64,000 bases of DNA from Paracoccaceae bacterium. GTDB taxonomy: Bacteria > Pseudomonadota > Alphaproteobacteria > Rhodobacterales > Rhodobacteraceae. The position numbers and the translations under genes are program-made. Within the stretch, counting starts at the first letter, position 1. Every line of letters starts with the position of its first letter. Location of the stretch: assembly GCA_022763485.1 (NCBI GenBank), contig JALEGX010000064.1:1-64000 (forward strand), in the 5' to 3' direction. This document shows, piece after piece, positions 1 to 8,291 of this stretch. The notes under the pieces were generated by a model, which was not told the origin of the DNA, made no database searches, and saw only the letters and a program-made list of their open reading frames with translations.

Positions 1-699
1 ACAGTTCATGATGGTGTGGCAGCGGTACAGCTTGAAGGGGTCTTCCAGCTGGTCCAGACGCTCACCGGTGGCTTCATCGCGGCTGTCGATGATCCAGCGA
101 TAGGCGTGCAGCAGCGCGGCGGGGCCCAGGTAACGGTCGCCGTTCCACCAGTAGCTGGGGCACGAGGTCGAGCAGCTGGCGCACATCACGCATTCATACA
201 GGCCATCAAGCTTCTTGCGGTCCTCGATGGACTGCTTCCACTCTTTTGCCGGGCGGTTGGTCTTGGTTTCCAACCACGGCATGATGCTGGCGTGCTGCGC
301 ATAGAAGTGGGTCAGATCCGGGATCAGGTCCTTCACCACCGGCATATGCGGCAGCGGATAGATTTTCACGTCGCCCTTGATCTCGTCCATGCCGTAGATA
401 CAGGCCAGCGTGTTGATCCCGTCGATGTTCATCGCGCAGGACCCGCAGATGCCTTCGCGGCAGGAGCGGCGGAAGGTCAGGGTCGGATCAATCTCGTTCT
501 TGATCTTGATCAGCGCGTCCAGAACCATCGGACCACATTTGTCCATGTCCAGGAAATAGGTGTCCACCCGCGGGTTCTGACCATCATCCGGGTTCCAGCG
601 ATAGATCTGGAACTTGCGGACGTTGGTCGCCCCTTCCGGCTTGGGCCATGTCTTGCCCGTGGTCATGCGCGAATTCTTGGGGAGGCTGAATTGAACCAT
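1..699 (-). CDS. sdhB: succinate dehydrogenase iron-sulfur subunit (3' end cut by window edge)
   Basis: Iron-sulfur subunit of respiratory complex II, carrying electrons from SdhA flavin to quinone at the cytoplasmic face of the inner membrane. The 233 visible residues include the [2Fe-2S] ligands C80, C85, C88 and C100, then C170, C173, C176 and C180 of the second motif, and C227 and C233 of the third. The last visible codon is C233, so I infer roughly the last 25 residues are missing. The ATG at 699 has a purine-rich GGAGAC just upstream and follows the sdhA stop by 11 nt. It is the last visible gene of sdhCDAB. Confidence 0.97.
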   Translation of the reverse strand, partial: MVQFSLPKNSRMTTGKTWPKPEGATNVRKFQIYRWNPDDGQNPRVDTYFLDMDKCGPMVLDALIKIKNEIDPTLTFRRSCREGICGSCAMNIDGINTLACIYGMDEIKGDVKIYPLPHMPVVKDLIPDLTHFYAQHASIMPWLETKTNRPAKEWKQSIEDRKKLDGLYECVMCASCSTSCPSYWWNGDRYLGPAALLHAYRWIIDSRDEATGERLDQLEDPFKLYRCHTIMNC

Positions 700-710
700 A
701 GTCTGTCTCC

Positions 711-2522
711 TTAGAATGTCCGCGCTTTGGGCGCGATCTTCTTGATGCTGATGCCGCCCTTGTCTTCGGGCGTCAGCGGATCGAGGATCACCGGACGGTA
801 GCTGAGGTCAACCTTAGTGCCGGTTTCATCAACACGGCTGACGGTGTGTACGCGCCAGTTTTCGTCGTCACGCTCGGGGAAGTCCTCATGCGCGTGGGCG
901 CCACGGCTCTCCTTGCGGGCTTCTGCACCAACGATGGTGGCCAGGGCCGACGGCATCAGGTTGGTCAGTTCCAGCGTTTCCATCAGGTCCGAGTTCCAGA
1001 CCAGCGACTGGTCGGTGACTTTCAGATCCGGCATCTTGCCTGCGATCTCGGTCATCGCCTCAACGCCTTCCTTCATCGTCTTGGCGGTGCGGAACACCGC
1101 AGCGTCGCGCTGCATGGTCTTCTGCATTTCCAGACGCAGGTCGGCGGTCGGGATGGCACCGCTGGCGTAGCGCAGCTTGTCGAAGCGGTCGAACGCCTTG
1201 TCGATCTGGCTTTGCGGCGGCGTCGGGATCGGCGCTTCACGGTCGACGACCGCACCCGCGCGGATGGCCGCGGCGCGTCCGAAGACCACCAGGTCGATCA
1301 GCGAGTTGGAGCCGAGGCGGTTTGCACCGTGCACCGAGGCACAGCCCGCTTCACCCGCAGCCATCAGACCCGGCACAACGGCGGTCGGGTTGTCGGCGGT
1401 CGGGTTCAGGACCTCGCCCCAGTAGTTGGTCGGAATGCCGCCCATGTTGTAGTGAACCGTCGGCAGAACCGGGATCGGCTCTTTGGTGACGTCGACACCG
1501 GCAAAGATCTTCGCCGATTCCGAAATCCCCGGCAGGCGCTCCGCCAGAGCTTCGGCCGGCAGGTGCGACAGGTTCAGGTGGATGTGATCGCCCTCGGCGC
1601 CCACACCACGGCCTTCGCGGATCTCCATGGTCATCGAGCGGGACACGTAGTCACGCGGCGCCAGATCCTTGTAGGTCGGCGCATAGCGCTCCATGAAGCG
1701 TTCGCCTTCGGAGTTGGTCAGATAGCCGCCTTCACCACGAGCACCTTCGGTGATCAGGCAGCCCGAGCCGTAGATGCCGGTCGGGTGGAACTGGACAAAC
1801 TCCAGATCCTGCATCGGCAGACCGGCGCGCATCACCATACCGCCACCGTCACCGGTGCAGGTGTGGGCCGAGGTGGCCGAGAAGTAGGCGCGGCCGTAAC
1901 CGCCGGTGGCCAGAACGACCATCTTGGAGCGGAAGACGTGCATGGTGCCGTCGTCCAGTTTCCAGCAGACAACACCCTGACACTGGCCATCATCGCTCAT
2001 CAGCAGGTCGATGGCGAAATACTCGATGAAGAATTCGGCGTTGTTCTTGACCGACTGGCCATAGAGCGTGTGCAGGATCGCGTGGCCGGTCCGGTCGGCC
2101 GCGGCACAGGTCCGCTGCACCGGGGGGCCTTCACCGTATTCGGTGGTGTGGCCACCAAACGGACGCTGATAGATCTTGCCTTCTTCGGTGCGCGAGAACG
2201 GCACACCATAGTGCTCCAGCTCGTAAACCGCCTTGGGCGCTTCACGTGCGAGGTATTCCATTGCGTCGGTGTCGCCCAGCCAGTCCGACCCCTTGACGGT
2301 GTCGTACATGTGCCATTCCCAGCAGTCGGGACCCATGTTGGACAGCGAGGCAGCGATACCGCCCTGTGCCGCAACGGTGTGCGAGCGGGTCGGGAAGACC
2401 TTGGTCACACAGGCCGTGCGCAGCCCTTGTTCAGCCATGCCGAGCGTTGCGCGCAGACCGGCACCACCGGCACCCACCACGACAACGTCGTAATCATGTG
2501 TTTCGTATTCGTAAGCAGCCAT
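711..2522 (-). CDS. sdhA: succinate dehydrogenase flavoprotein subunit
   Basis: Catalytic flavoprotein of complex II, oxidising succinate to fumarate. The 603-residue product is the normal family length. It shows the dinucleotide-binding glycines GAGGAG near residues 17-22 and the covalent FAD histidine H48 in [10 protein letters not shown]. The ATG at 2522 is preferred over an upstream in-frame ATG at 2582 because [12 protein letters not shown] is the usual alphaproteobacterial N-terminus and the longer form would overlap sdhD. It sits between sdhD and sdhB. Confidence 0.98.
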   Translation of the reverse strand: MAAYEYETHDYDVVVVGAGGAGLRATLGMAEQGLRTACVTKVFPTRSHTVAAQGGIAASLSNMGPDCWEWHMYDTVKGSDWLGDTDAMEYLAREAPKAVYELEHYGVPFSRTEEGKIYQRPFGGHTTEYGEGPPVQRTCAAADRTGHAILHTLYGQSVKNNAEFFIEYFAIDLLMSDDGQCQGVVCWKLDDGTMHVFRSKMVVLATGGYGRAYFSATSAHTCTGDGGGMVMRAGLPMQDLEFVQFHPTGIYGSGCLITEGARGEGGYLTNSEGERFMERYAPTYKDLAPRDYVSRSMTMEIREGRGVGAEGDHIHLNLSHLPAEALAERLPGISESAKIFAGVDVTKEPIPVLPTVHYNMGGIPTNYWGEVLNPTADNPTAVVPGLMAAGEAGCASVHGANRLGSNSLIDLVVFGRAAAIRAGAVVDREAPIPTPPQSQIDKAFDRFDKLRYASGAIPTADLRLEMQKTMQRDAAVFRTAKTMKEGVEAMTEIAGKMPDLKVTDQSLVWNSDLMETLELTNLMPSALATIVGAEARKESRGAHAHEDFPERDDENWRVHTVSRVDETGTKVDLSYRPVILDPLTPEDKGGISIKKIAPKARTF

Positions 2523-2538
2523 GTTTCGTGCTCCGATC

Positions 2539-2910
2539 TTAAAGTGCGATGCGCGCCAGCGCGAACAGGCCGGTGGCAGCAATGGCGTAGGCGATGCAGG
2601 TGAAGATGATGATCAGGATCTTCTTGGTGACACCGCGGGAATAGTCCTCGATCACGACCTGAACGCCGTGACGGAAGTGGATCATCGCGACGGTGATGGT
2701 CATGCCTGCGATGATGGCCGGGAACGGCCGCTGATAGTAGGCCAGCGCCTCTTCATAGCTGGAGCCCAGCGCCGAACCGAAGGTCAGAATGAACAGCGGA
2801 ACCAGAATGGCCAGTCCGAAGGCGGACAGGGTCTGTCCCCAGAAATGTGCGGTTCCGGACCGGGCGGAGCCCCGGTAGCTCGCGCGTTTGCGATCTGTAA
2901 GATATGCCAT
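2539..2910 (-). CDS. sdhD: succinate dehydrogenase membrane anchor subunit
   Basis: Membrane anchor of complex II, 123 residues with three predicted transmembrane helices. H78 is a candidate haem ligand, and D89-Y90 lie eleven residues later, the same spacing as H71 and D82-Y83 of the E. coli anchor. The gene lies 12 nt after sdhC and 16 nt before sdhA, so all four subunits are probably on one transcript. Confidence 0.95.
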   Translation of the reverse strand: MAYLTDRKRASYRGSARSGTAHFWGQTLSAFGLAILVPLFILTFGSALGSSYEEALAYYQRPFPAIIAGMTITVAMIHFRHGVQVVIEDYSRGVTKKILIIIFTCIAYAIAATGLFALARIAL

Positions 2911-2922
2911 GATGTCCGCCCC

Positions 2923-3306
2923 TTACACGATGAGAACGACGAGGATGGTCAGGACGAAGGAGCCAACGATGACGCCCTTGCCCATCTTCTCGGCGGTTTC
3001 GACATCCAGACCGCGCCCGGTGTCCCAAACCAGGTGACGAAGCCCGGACAGGAAGTGGTAGCAGGCGGCCCAGCAGGCCAGGGTCATCACGATGTCCCCG
3101 AAGATGGAGGTCATCAGGCCATTGACCAGGTCATAATATTCGGACCCCGACGCGGCGGCGAGAAACCACCAGATCACAAGCATTGCTGCACCAAGCAGTG
3201 CCACACCCGTGATGCGCGCGAAAATGGACGTCGCCGAGGTCAACTGCGGACGATAAATCTGTAAATGAGGCGAAAGCGGGCGATTGCCCCGATTGACATC
3301 GGCCAT
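2923..3306 (-). CDS. sdhC: succinate dehydrogenase cytochrome b556 subunit
   Basis: Large cytochrome b subunit of complex II, 127 residues with three hydrophobic helices. The family signature RPLSPHLQIY is at residues 9-18, S27 and R31 match the quinone-site pair of E. coli SdhC, and H84 or H91 is the haem ligand. The ATG at 3306 is chosen over an in-frame ATG at 3366 because GGAAAGGAGCC precedes it and MADVNRG is the usual N-terminus. It is the first gene of the operon and is driven from the promoter at 3422-3462. Confidence 0.95.
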   Translation of the reverse strand: MADVNRGNRPLSPHLQIYRPQLTSATSIFARITGVALLGAAMLVIWWFLAAASGSEYYDLVNGLMTSIFGDIVMTLACWAACYHFLSGLRHLVWDTGRGLDVETAEKMGKGVIVGSFVLTILVVLIV

Positions 3307-3408
3307 GTTGGCTCCTTTCCGGTTAGCTGACGACGTTTTACCTCTTTTTTGCGTCCTGTCACCCAACAGAACCAGAAAAAGGCGCGGTTAATTGGCGCGG
3401 CTCATCAC

Positions 3409-3420
3409 GTTTGCGCAAAC
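3409..3420. promoter_or_regulatory. GTTTGCGCAAAC palindrome in the sdh leader
   Basis: A perfect 12-bp palindrome abuts the downstream TGTGATCAC site of the sdhC promoter. It lies just downstream of the expected transcription start, so it could be a second operator or part of the same protein-binding region. It is absent from the sucC promoter, so it is not a required part of the shared module. No protein is assigned. Confidence 0.35.
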
Positions 3421-3421
3421 A

Positions 3422-3462
3422 GTGATCACAAATATATTTTCCGTGATCACATCCATGTTCAA
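3422..3462 (-). promoter_or_regulatory. sdhC promoter with two TGTGATCAC operators 21 bp apart
   Basis: Reading the minus strand, a -35-like TTGAAC (3462-3457), a 17-bp spacer and an AT-rich -10 (AAATAT, 3439-3434) are visible. One GTGATCAC palindrome (3443-3450) sits inside the spacer. A second (3422-3429) begins four bases after the -10 and would cover the start site. Centre-to-centre distance is 21 bp, two helical turns, so one protein could bind both on the same face. The position suits a repressor. The same pair occurs before sucC at 10372-10402. Confidence 0.7.
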
Positions 3463-3482
3463 AAAATGTGCGACTAGAATCA

Positions 3483-4193
3483 TCAATATTTATTGGGGTG
3501 GGATATTTTGCCCTCCGCCTGCGACAAGACGGCGGCTGTCTGTCGTGTCGTCTCCCGCATCAGCTTGCGGCGAATACGGTCTGGATAGTCTTCAAAACCG
3601 GACGCTGTGATCACAAAAGCCCCCTCGCCATGAATGACGTTCTCATAGAAGTAGGCGGTCAGATCGGGCTCACTTTCTTCAATCGCCAAGGCGTTCACCG
3701 TCACCCCCAGCGCAGAGAGCTGCGGCTTTGCCGACGGCGGCGGTGGTCCTTCGTTCGACGGGCCATCGCCAGACAGGTCAATCACCTTGCGTCGGCACTC
3801 GGAAACAGGTGCGAACTGCGATGCGGCCACCGACAGCGCCTCGCCAATTGCGGTTGAGAAGTTCCGCCACGGGCGCGGCAGCGCCTCAATGGTTCCGGCC
3901 ATCGCCTCGACATCCTCGAAATCGCGAATTTCCTGCCAGGGGATGGACGCGTCCTGACGGCTGGACCCGGTCCATTGCAGCAGCATCAGCTGCGCGCGCG
4001 CCCGGACCAGCGCCTCGGACACCACGGGGTCACGCAACCCGGCCGCCAGACCATCCATCTGGATCCGGTATTCCTTGGTGTCGACCGAACCGGAGACATC
4101 GACGGCAAAGATCAGCGCCAGGTCGCAGGCCACAGCGCCGGGGCCGACGCCAAGCGAAAAACAACAGGACAGAACCGAAAGTGTGCACCGCAT
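3483..4193 (-). CDS. DUF1194 protein, von Willebrand factor A-like, exported
   Basis: The 236-residue product begins with a hydrophobic signal-like segment. It continues with a VWA-type fold whose metal-site motif DVSGS starts at D32. The body matches DUF1194, a family of unknown function common in Rhodobacterales. A structural or metal-dependent protein-binding role outside the cytoplasm is inference. It follows the DUF4344 gene by 35 nt and precedes the sdh promoter. Its 3' end contains a full TGTGATCACA site (3606-3615). Confidence 0.8.
   Translation of the reverse strand: MRCTLSVLSCCFSLGVGPGAVACDLALIFAVDVSGSVDTKEYRIQMDGLAAGLRDPVVSEALVRARAQLMLLQWTGSSRQDASIPWQEIRDFEDVEAMAGTIEALPRPWRNFSTAIGEALSVAASQFAPVSECRRKVIDLSGDGPSNEGPPPPSAKPQLSALGVTVNALAIEESEPDLTAYFYENVIHGEGAFVITASGFEDYPDRIRRKLMRETTRQTAAVLSQAEGKISHPNKY
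3606..3615. promoter_or_regulatory. third TGTGATCACA palindrome, inside the DUF1194 gene
   Basis: An exact copy of the 10-bp palindrome seen before sucC lies in codons near the 3' end of the DUF1194 gene, about 164 bp upstream of the sdh pair. It could be an auxiliary operator for looping or a chance codon combination (Phe-Val-Ile-Thr). Proximity to the pair is the only support. Confidence 0.3.
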
Positions 4194-4228
4194 GGCCCAA
4201 CGCTAACCGTTGTCGCGCCGCCGGGGTA

Positions 4229-4984
4229 TCACTTTGACGTGTCTTCAGCCATCCGAGCCAACGCATCGGTAAATTCTGCACACATCACGATCTCAGTCCG
4301 CTGTGGATCGTAGAAGGCATTGGCTTCGCCACAATAGTCCACCCGGACCTTTAACCGCGACGGCAGATTGAAGTCCCGGTTCAAGGCCTCCACTTCTGCT
4401 TTCAACACGTCCGAGGTGAACTGCCAGGCCTCGCCGCCGTCGTCCTCCTTGATGAACCGGATCGAACGCCCGCCGGAATCGGTTGCGATCTCGTCCAGAA
4501 CCGACCCCCAGCTGTCGATCGCCTGATCGTATTCCTGCGGACAGGTCCAGGCGCGCTCTTCGGGCAGGCCCATGTCGATGGCCAGCTCTTCGCGCTGGTC
4601 GGGATTGGCACCGTAGAACAGGCAGACGAGGTTGAAGTACCGCTGTTCATCGGGGCCATGCACGCCCCAGAACACGGGATCGTCGACGCCGTCTTCCTCG
4701 CCCAGAAACCCGAAGGCGGTATCGACGGCCAGCCCAACGGCCGTTTCTTCTTCAAACAGCGCGTCGATCAATACGACGGACAGAACATCGGCCGCATCTT
4801 CTTCCTGACCAAAGATCGGCAGGTCCAGAATGTCGATCAGGGCGTGGCCCAGTTCATGATAGAAAATGCCCAGCAGATTGGCCTCGACAAAAGCCTGTTC
4901 GTCCTCTGGCTGGTCAAAACGAAATTCGGCCTGCGCGGGGCAGGCCGAACACAACAGGGCGGCAATAAGTGCAGATCGAACCAT
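4229..4984 (-). CDS. DUF4344 putative zinc metallopeptidase, secreted
   Basis: The 251-residue product starts with a short signal peptide (cleavage probably after AQA, about residue 19). An HELGH zinc-binding motif follows at residues 43-47. The remainder fits the DUF4344 metallopeptidase-like family. HExxH supplies two zinc ligands and the catalytic glutamate, so peptidase activity is plausible but the substrate is unknown. The ATG lies only 7 nt after the mch stop, so the gene probably shares the mcl2-mch transcript. Confidence 0.8.
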   Translation of the reverse strand: MVRSALIAALLCSACPAQAEFRFDQPEDEQAFVEANLLGIFYHELGHALIDILDLPIFGQEEDAADVLSVVLIDALFEEETAVGLAVDTAFGFLGEEDGVDDPVFWGVHGPDEQRYFNLVCLFYGANPDQREELAIDMGLPEERAWTCPQEYDQAIDSWGSVLDEIATDSGGRSIRFIKEDDGGEAWQFTSDVLKAEVEALNRDFNLPSRLKVRVDYCGEANAFYDPQRTEIVMCAEFTDALARMAEDTSK

Positions 4985-4991
4985 GCCGCGA

Positions 4992-6023
4992 TTAGAGCGG
5001 CATCAGCGCCCAATAATCAAGGTCCAGCAGCACGTCCGGATTGTACTTGCCGTCCTCCCCTTTCAGCTGGAAGGGTTCGCCCCCTTTGGTCGCGACCAGA
5101 CGCAGGCGGATCGCACCGACACCCGGTGCAGAGGTTTCCGCCTTGTCCAGCACTTCGGACCACGCGCGGATCGTCAGGCCGGACAGACACGGGTTGGCAT
5201 GGGCACCCGCGTTCAGACCGACGATCATCTGAGCGTTCGCCAGACCGTTGAACGACAGGGTCCGCGCCATCGAAATCACGTGGCCGCCATAGATCAGGCG
5301 GGTGCCGTCCGGACGCGCCGTCACATCGAAATGCACCTTGGCGGTGTTCTGCCACAGGCGCGTGGCCATCATGTGTTCGGCCTCTTCGATGGTCACACCA
5401 TCGACGTGATCAATGGTCTCACCAATCTCATAGTCACCCCAGCGATGCGCCTCACCGGCCAGCGTGAAATCATAGTTGCTGAAATCCAGACCCTCAGGGA
5501 TGACCAACTGATCCGCCGGAACGGTCTTGTTCAGCTCGGGGATCACGGTTTCCGGCGCCGGAGCATCCACATCCCGTTTGCGCACCATGACCCAGCGGAC
5601 ATATTCCATCACGGTCTCATCGCGCTGGTTGATGCCCTTGGTCCGCACATAAACCACGCCGGACTTGCCGTTGGAGTTCTGCTTGACACCGATCACTTCC
5701 GAGACCGAGCGCAGGGTGTCGCCCGCATAAACCGGCTTCAGCCAGCGCCCCTCGGCATAGCCGAGGTTTGCCAGAGCGTTCAGCGAAACGTCGGGAACGG
5801 TCTTGCCGAACACAACGTGGAACGCCGCCAGATCGTCCAGCGGCGCCGTGGGCAGACCACATCCGCGCGCAAATTCGTCCGAAGAATACAGCGCATGACG
5901 CGCAGGATAGAGCGCGTGGTACAGCGCCCGTTCACCCGCCCCGACAGTGCGCGGCACTGCGTGGTTGATGACATCGCCAACGGCGTAATCCTCGAAAAAA
6001 CGGCCCGGATTGGTCTTTGCCAT
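4992..6023 (-). CDS. mch: mesaconyl-CoA hydratase (ethylmalonyl-CoA pathway)
   Basis: A 343-residue MaoC/hot-dog protein that hydrates mesaconyl-C1-CoA to beta-methylmalyl-CoA in the ethylmalonyl-CoA pathway of acetate assimilation. Length and the whole sequence agree closely with the R. sphaeroides enzyme as I know it: the MaoC halves are duplicated, with the N-terminal block NPGRFFEDY, the central LIYGGHVIS and a C-terminal DYWAL. The start follows the DUF1737 stop codon with no spacer, so translation is probably coupled. A neighbour codes for malyl-CoA thioesterase, which supports the pathway assignment. Confidence 0.93.
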   Translation of the reverse strand: MAKTNPGRFFEDYAVGDVINHAVPRTVGAGERALYHALYPARHALYSSDEFARGCGLPTAPLDDLAAFHVVFGKTVPDVSLNALANLGYAEGRWLKPVYAGDTLRSVSEVIGVKQNSNGKSGVVYVRTKGINQRDETVMEYVRWVMVRKRDVDAPAPETVIPELNKTVPADQLVIPEGLDFSNYDFTLAGEAHRWGDYEIGETIDHVDGVTIEEAEHMMATRLWQNTAKVHFDVTARPDGTRLIYGGHVISMARTLSFNGLANAQMIVGLNAGAHANPCLSGLTIRAWSEVLDKAETSAPGVGAIRLRLVATKGGEPFQLKGEDGKYNPDVLLDLDYWALMPL

Positions 6024-6230
6024 TTATTGTTCTCCTAACTTCATGTCGGGGGCGTAGTCCGCCGACACTTCCTTGGTCACGGCCTGCCCGCAGCGCATTA
6101 CGCCACGGGCCGCATCGAATGAATAGGTCGGGTCACCATGCAGCACCCACCCTTTGGACAAGGCCAGCGAGACCTTGTGGCAAAAGGCGGACGTATCGTC
6201 TTCGGACAGGAACCGGTAAATGACAGCCAT
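6024..6230 (-). CDS. DUF1737 protein
   Basis: A 68-residue cytoplasmic protein matching DUF1737. The family core is visible as a WVLHGDPTYSF segment followed by CGQAVTKE. Function is unknown. Its stop codon directly abuts the mch start and it lies 12 nt after the NnrU-like gene, so it is part of the mcl2-mch operon. A small accessory to one of these enzymes is possible but not shown. Confidence 0.85.
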   Translation of the reverse strand: MAVIYRFLSEDDTSAFCHKVSLALSKGWVLHGDPTYSFDAARGVMRCGQAVTKEVSADYAPDMKLGEQ

Positions 6231-6242
6231 CTGCGATCCTCC

Positions 6243-6797
6243 TCAGGACGGGAACGGCGCAGGGCCAACCAGCCCGTGCACGTAACCGATCACCACCAGC
6301 AGCACGATGGATGCGACAAAGAACATGCCATCCTTGGCGATGCTGCCATCCGTGCGCGGTGCCCACTCGGGTTCTGCCTTGTTGATCACCACGACTTCGA
6401 CCATGCCCCAGACCAGCAGACCGGCGAACAGGATGATCGAGGCCAGATCGCCATTGACCAGCAGGTGCGCCATTGCCCAGGTCCGGAAGCCCATCAGCTG
6501 GGGATGGCGGACATTCGACAGGATCTTGCCCTTGGTTCCGGCCGGGCTCATCATCCAGATGGCCACCAGAACCAGCACGTTGTTCAGGTGGAAGGTGAAC
6601 GCCGGCGGCGCCCAGACATGAACGAAGGGGGCCAGCTTGTAGCCGATCACCATCAGGACCACGGACCCAAGCAGCGCCAGCGCAACCAGCCCGCGGCCCT
6701 TGTCCCCCATTTCCGCACGGCGCGCAGGCGCCACGCGTTTGAACAAATGGGCCGCCCACCACAGAGCGACCCCAAGAATCAGAATTAGAAAGCCCAT
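6243..6797 (-). CDS. NnrU family membrane protein
   Basis: The 184-residue product has about five hydrophobic helices and the NnrU family block NVRHPQLMGFRTWAMAHLL. NnrU was named from a nitrite/NO reduction locus, but the molecular function is not established. Related sequences include isoprenylcysteine methyltransferase-like membrane enzymes. Here it sits 6 nt after mcl2 and 12 nt before the DUF1737 gene, away from any denitrification gene in this window, so a role tied to the acyl-CoA operon should be considered. Confidence 0.85.
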   Translation of the reverse strand: MGFLILILGVALWWAAHLFKRVAPARRAEMGDKGRGLVALALLGSVVLMVIGYKLAPFVHVWAPPAFTFHLNNVLVLVAIWMMSPAGTKGKILSNVRHPQLMGFRTWAMAHLLVNGDLASIILFAGLLVWGMVEVVVINKAEPEWAPRTDGSIAKDGMFFVASIVLLVVIGYVHGLVGPAPFPS

Positions 6798-6803
6798 ACT
6801 GGC

Positions 6804-7661
6804 TTACCCCGCTTGCAAAGCCTCTATCATGTCGGCTTTTGCCAGAATTTCGCGGGCTGTGACAACGTGAAGATTCTCGACGATGCGTCCATCGACCACC
6901 GCAACCCCCTGTCCCGAGGTTTCGGCCTCTTCAAAGGCGGCGATCTGACGGCGGGACAGATCGATCTCTTTCACCGAGGGAGCGAAGGCCGCATTTGCGA
7001 CATCGACCTGCGCAGGATGGATCAGCGTCTTGCCGTCAAAGCCCATGTCACGCCCCTGCGCACATTCGGCAGCAAGGCCTTCTTCGTCCTTGAAGGCGTT
7101 ATAGACGCCGTCCACGATGACCAGCCCTTCGGCCTTGGCGGCCAGCAGGCACAGGCCCAGCCCCGACATCATCGGCAGGCGATCGGGACGGAAGCGCGTC
7201 TGCAGCTCTTTGGCCAGGTCATTGGTGCCCATCACCATGCCCTGCAGCTTGGGATGCGCGGCAATCGCGGCAGCGTTCAGCATCCCGCGCGGCGTTTCCA
7301 TCATCGCCCAGATCGGCAGATCACCGGTGATTTCGGCCAGCGCGTCCAGATCCTCGGGGCTGGAGACCTTGGGCAGAAGAATCGCGTCGCAGTCCATGCG
7401 CGCGGCGGCTTCTGCGTCTTCCCGGCCCCATTTGGTGTCCAGGCCGTTGATCCGCACGATCCGCATCCGCTTGCCAAAGCCGCCTTCGGTCAGGGCCTGG
7501 GCCAGGGTCGCGCGAGCGTTTTCCTTCTCGTCAACAGAGACTGCGTCTTCGAGGTCAAAGATGACCGCGTCGACGGGCAGTGTTTTGGCCTTTTCCATCG
7601 CCCGCGGCTTGGATCCGGGGATGTAGAGTACCGAACGATAGGGGCGCGTGCGCGGATCCAT
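6804..7661 (-). CDS. mcl2: (3S)-malyl-CoA thioesterase, CitE family
   Basis: A 285-residue HpcH/HpaI-citrate lyase beta family protein. Its length and the blocks RSVLYIPGSKPRAMEKA, MVMGTNDLAKEL and KTLIHPAQ agree with the R. sphaeroides Mcl2 thioesterase, which hydrolyses malyl-CoA to malate and CoA. The longer lyase Mcl1 (about 318 residues) is the alternative but fits less well. It is the first gene of the operon reaching to mch. Its malate product is the substrate of mdh at 9209. Confidence 0.88.
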   Translation of the reverse strand: MDPRTRPYRSVLYIPGSKPRAMEKAKTLPVDAVIFDLEDAVSVDEKENARATLAQALTEGGFGKRMRIVRINGLDTKWGREDAEAAARMDCDAILLPKVSSPEDLDALAEITGDLPIWAMMETPRGMLNAAAIAAHPKLQGMVMGTNDLAKELQTRFRPDRLPMMSGLGLCLLAAKAEGLVIVDGVYNAFKDEEGLAAECAQGRDMGFDGKTLIHPAQVDVANAAFAPSVKEIDLSRRQIAAFEEAETSGQGVAVVDGRIVENLHVVTAREILAKADMIEALQAG

Positions 7662-7961
7662 GAATCTCTCCTAGTTAAGAAAGTTGCGCCGAGAGGTACA
7701 TTTTTGGACAGAAAGTTCAAGCGCAATTCGCCGCAATGCAGCAATACGACCCTACGAAACACGGACCAAAACAGGAACGTGCGGCGGTTTAACGCGGAAT
7801 AAGGGTCTGCAAGAGACGCTTGCTGCATACCGGCCGTCGCCCTCGGGACCGCGAACTCAACGCAACAGAGGCCCGGATCCATGCTGTTTTGCCATTTTTC
7901 CGGGGTTGGACGCGCTGCCCGACCGGTGACCGCGCTACCAGACACCCGAAAGGATCCCCTC
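7662..7961. other. divergent intergenic region upstream of mcl2
   Basis: This 300-bp stretch separates mcl2 (minus) from a small secreted-protein gene (plus) and must hold both promoters. I find no open reading frame with a convincing start, no RNA gene and no clean hairpin. Three GCAAT direct repeats occur at 7723-7727, 7733-7737 and 7741-7745, spaced 10 and 8 bp. They are candidate activator half-sites for the mcl2 operon but are too short to be persuasive. Confidence 0.35.
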
Positions 7962-8279
7962 ATGATACAGACCGTTTTCAAGATGACCCTGGGCCTTGGC
8001 ATCCTCGCACTTGCAGCACAACAGGTTTCAGCCCAGGGCAGCCGCAACTGCGCGCCCCGGCCCGTGGTCGTTGAACGGCTGGCCGACGGATACGGCGAAA
8101 CGCGCCAGAGCATCGGGTTGGGCGCCCGTGGCGCACTGGTTGAGGTTTTCGCCTCGCAGGAAACCGGCAGCTGGACCATTACCGTCACGACCCCGGCCGG
8201 GCTGACCTGCCTGATCGCATCCGGCCAGTCGTTTGAAAGCGTGACCGAAGCGCTCCCGGCAGCCGGGGAAGACGCCTGA
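7962..8279 (+). CDS. small exported protein of unknown function
   Basis: The 105-residue product has a signal peptide ending near AQQVSAQG (about residue 25), then a small domain containing two cysteines and a TITVTTPAGLTCLIASG segment. I do not recognise the family beyond similarity to short periplasmic proteins found in Rhodobacteraceae. The ATG at 7962 is chosen over an in-frame ATG at 7881 because GAAAGGATC precedes it and it begins directly with the signal peptide. It converges on the TauE gene with 12 nt between stops. Confidence 0.7.
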   Translation: MIQTVFKMTLGLGILALAAQQVSAQGSRNCAPRPVVVERLADGYGETRQSIGLGARGALVEVFASQETGSWTITVTTPAGLTCLIASGQSFESVTEALPAAGEDA

Positions 8280-8291
8280 AGCCGCCCCTTT

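Noticed and set aside
846-2603. 585-codon open frame on the plus strand
   Set aside because: Antisense to sdhA throughout; no ribosome-binding site or family similarity.
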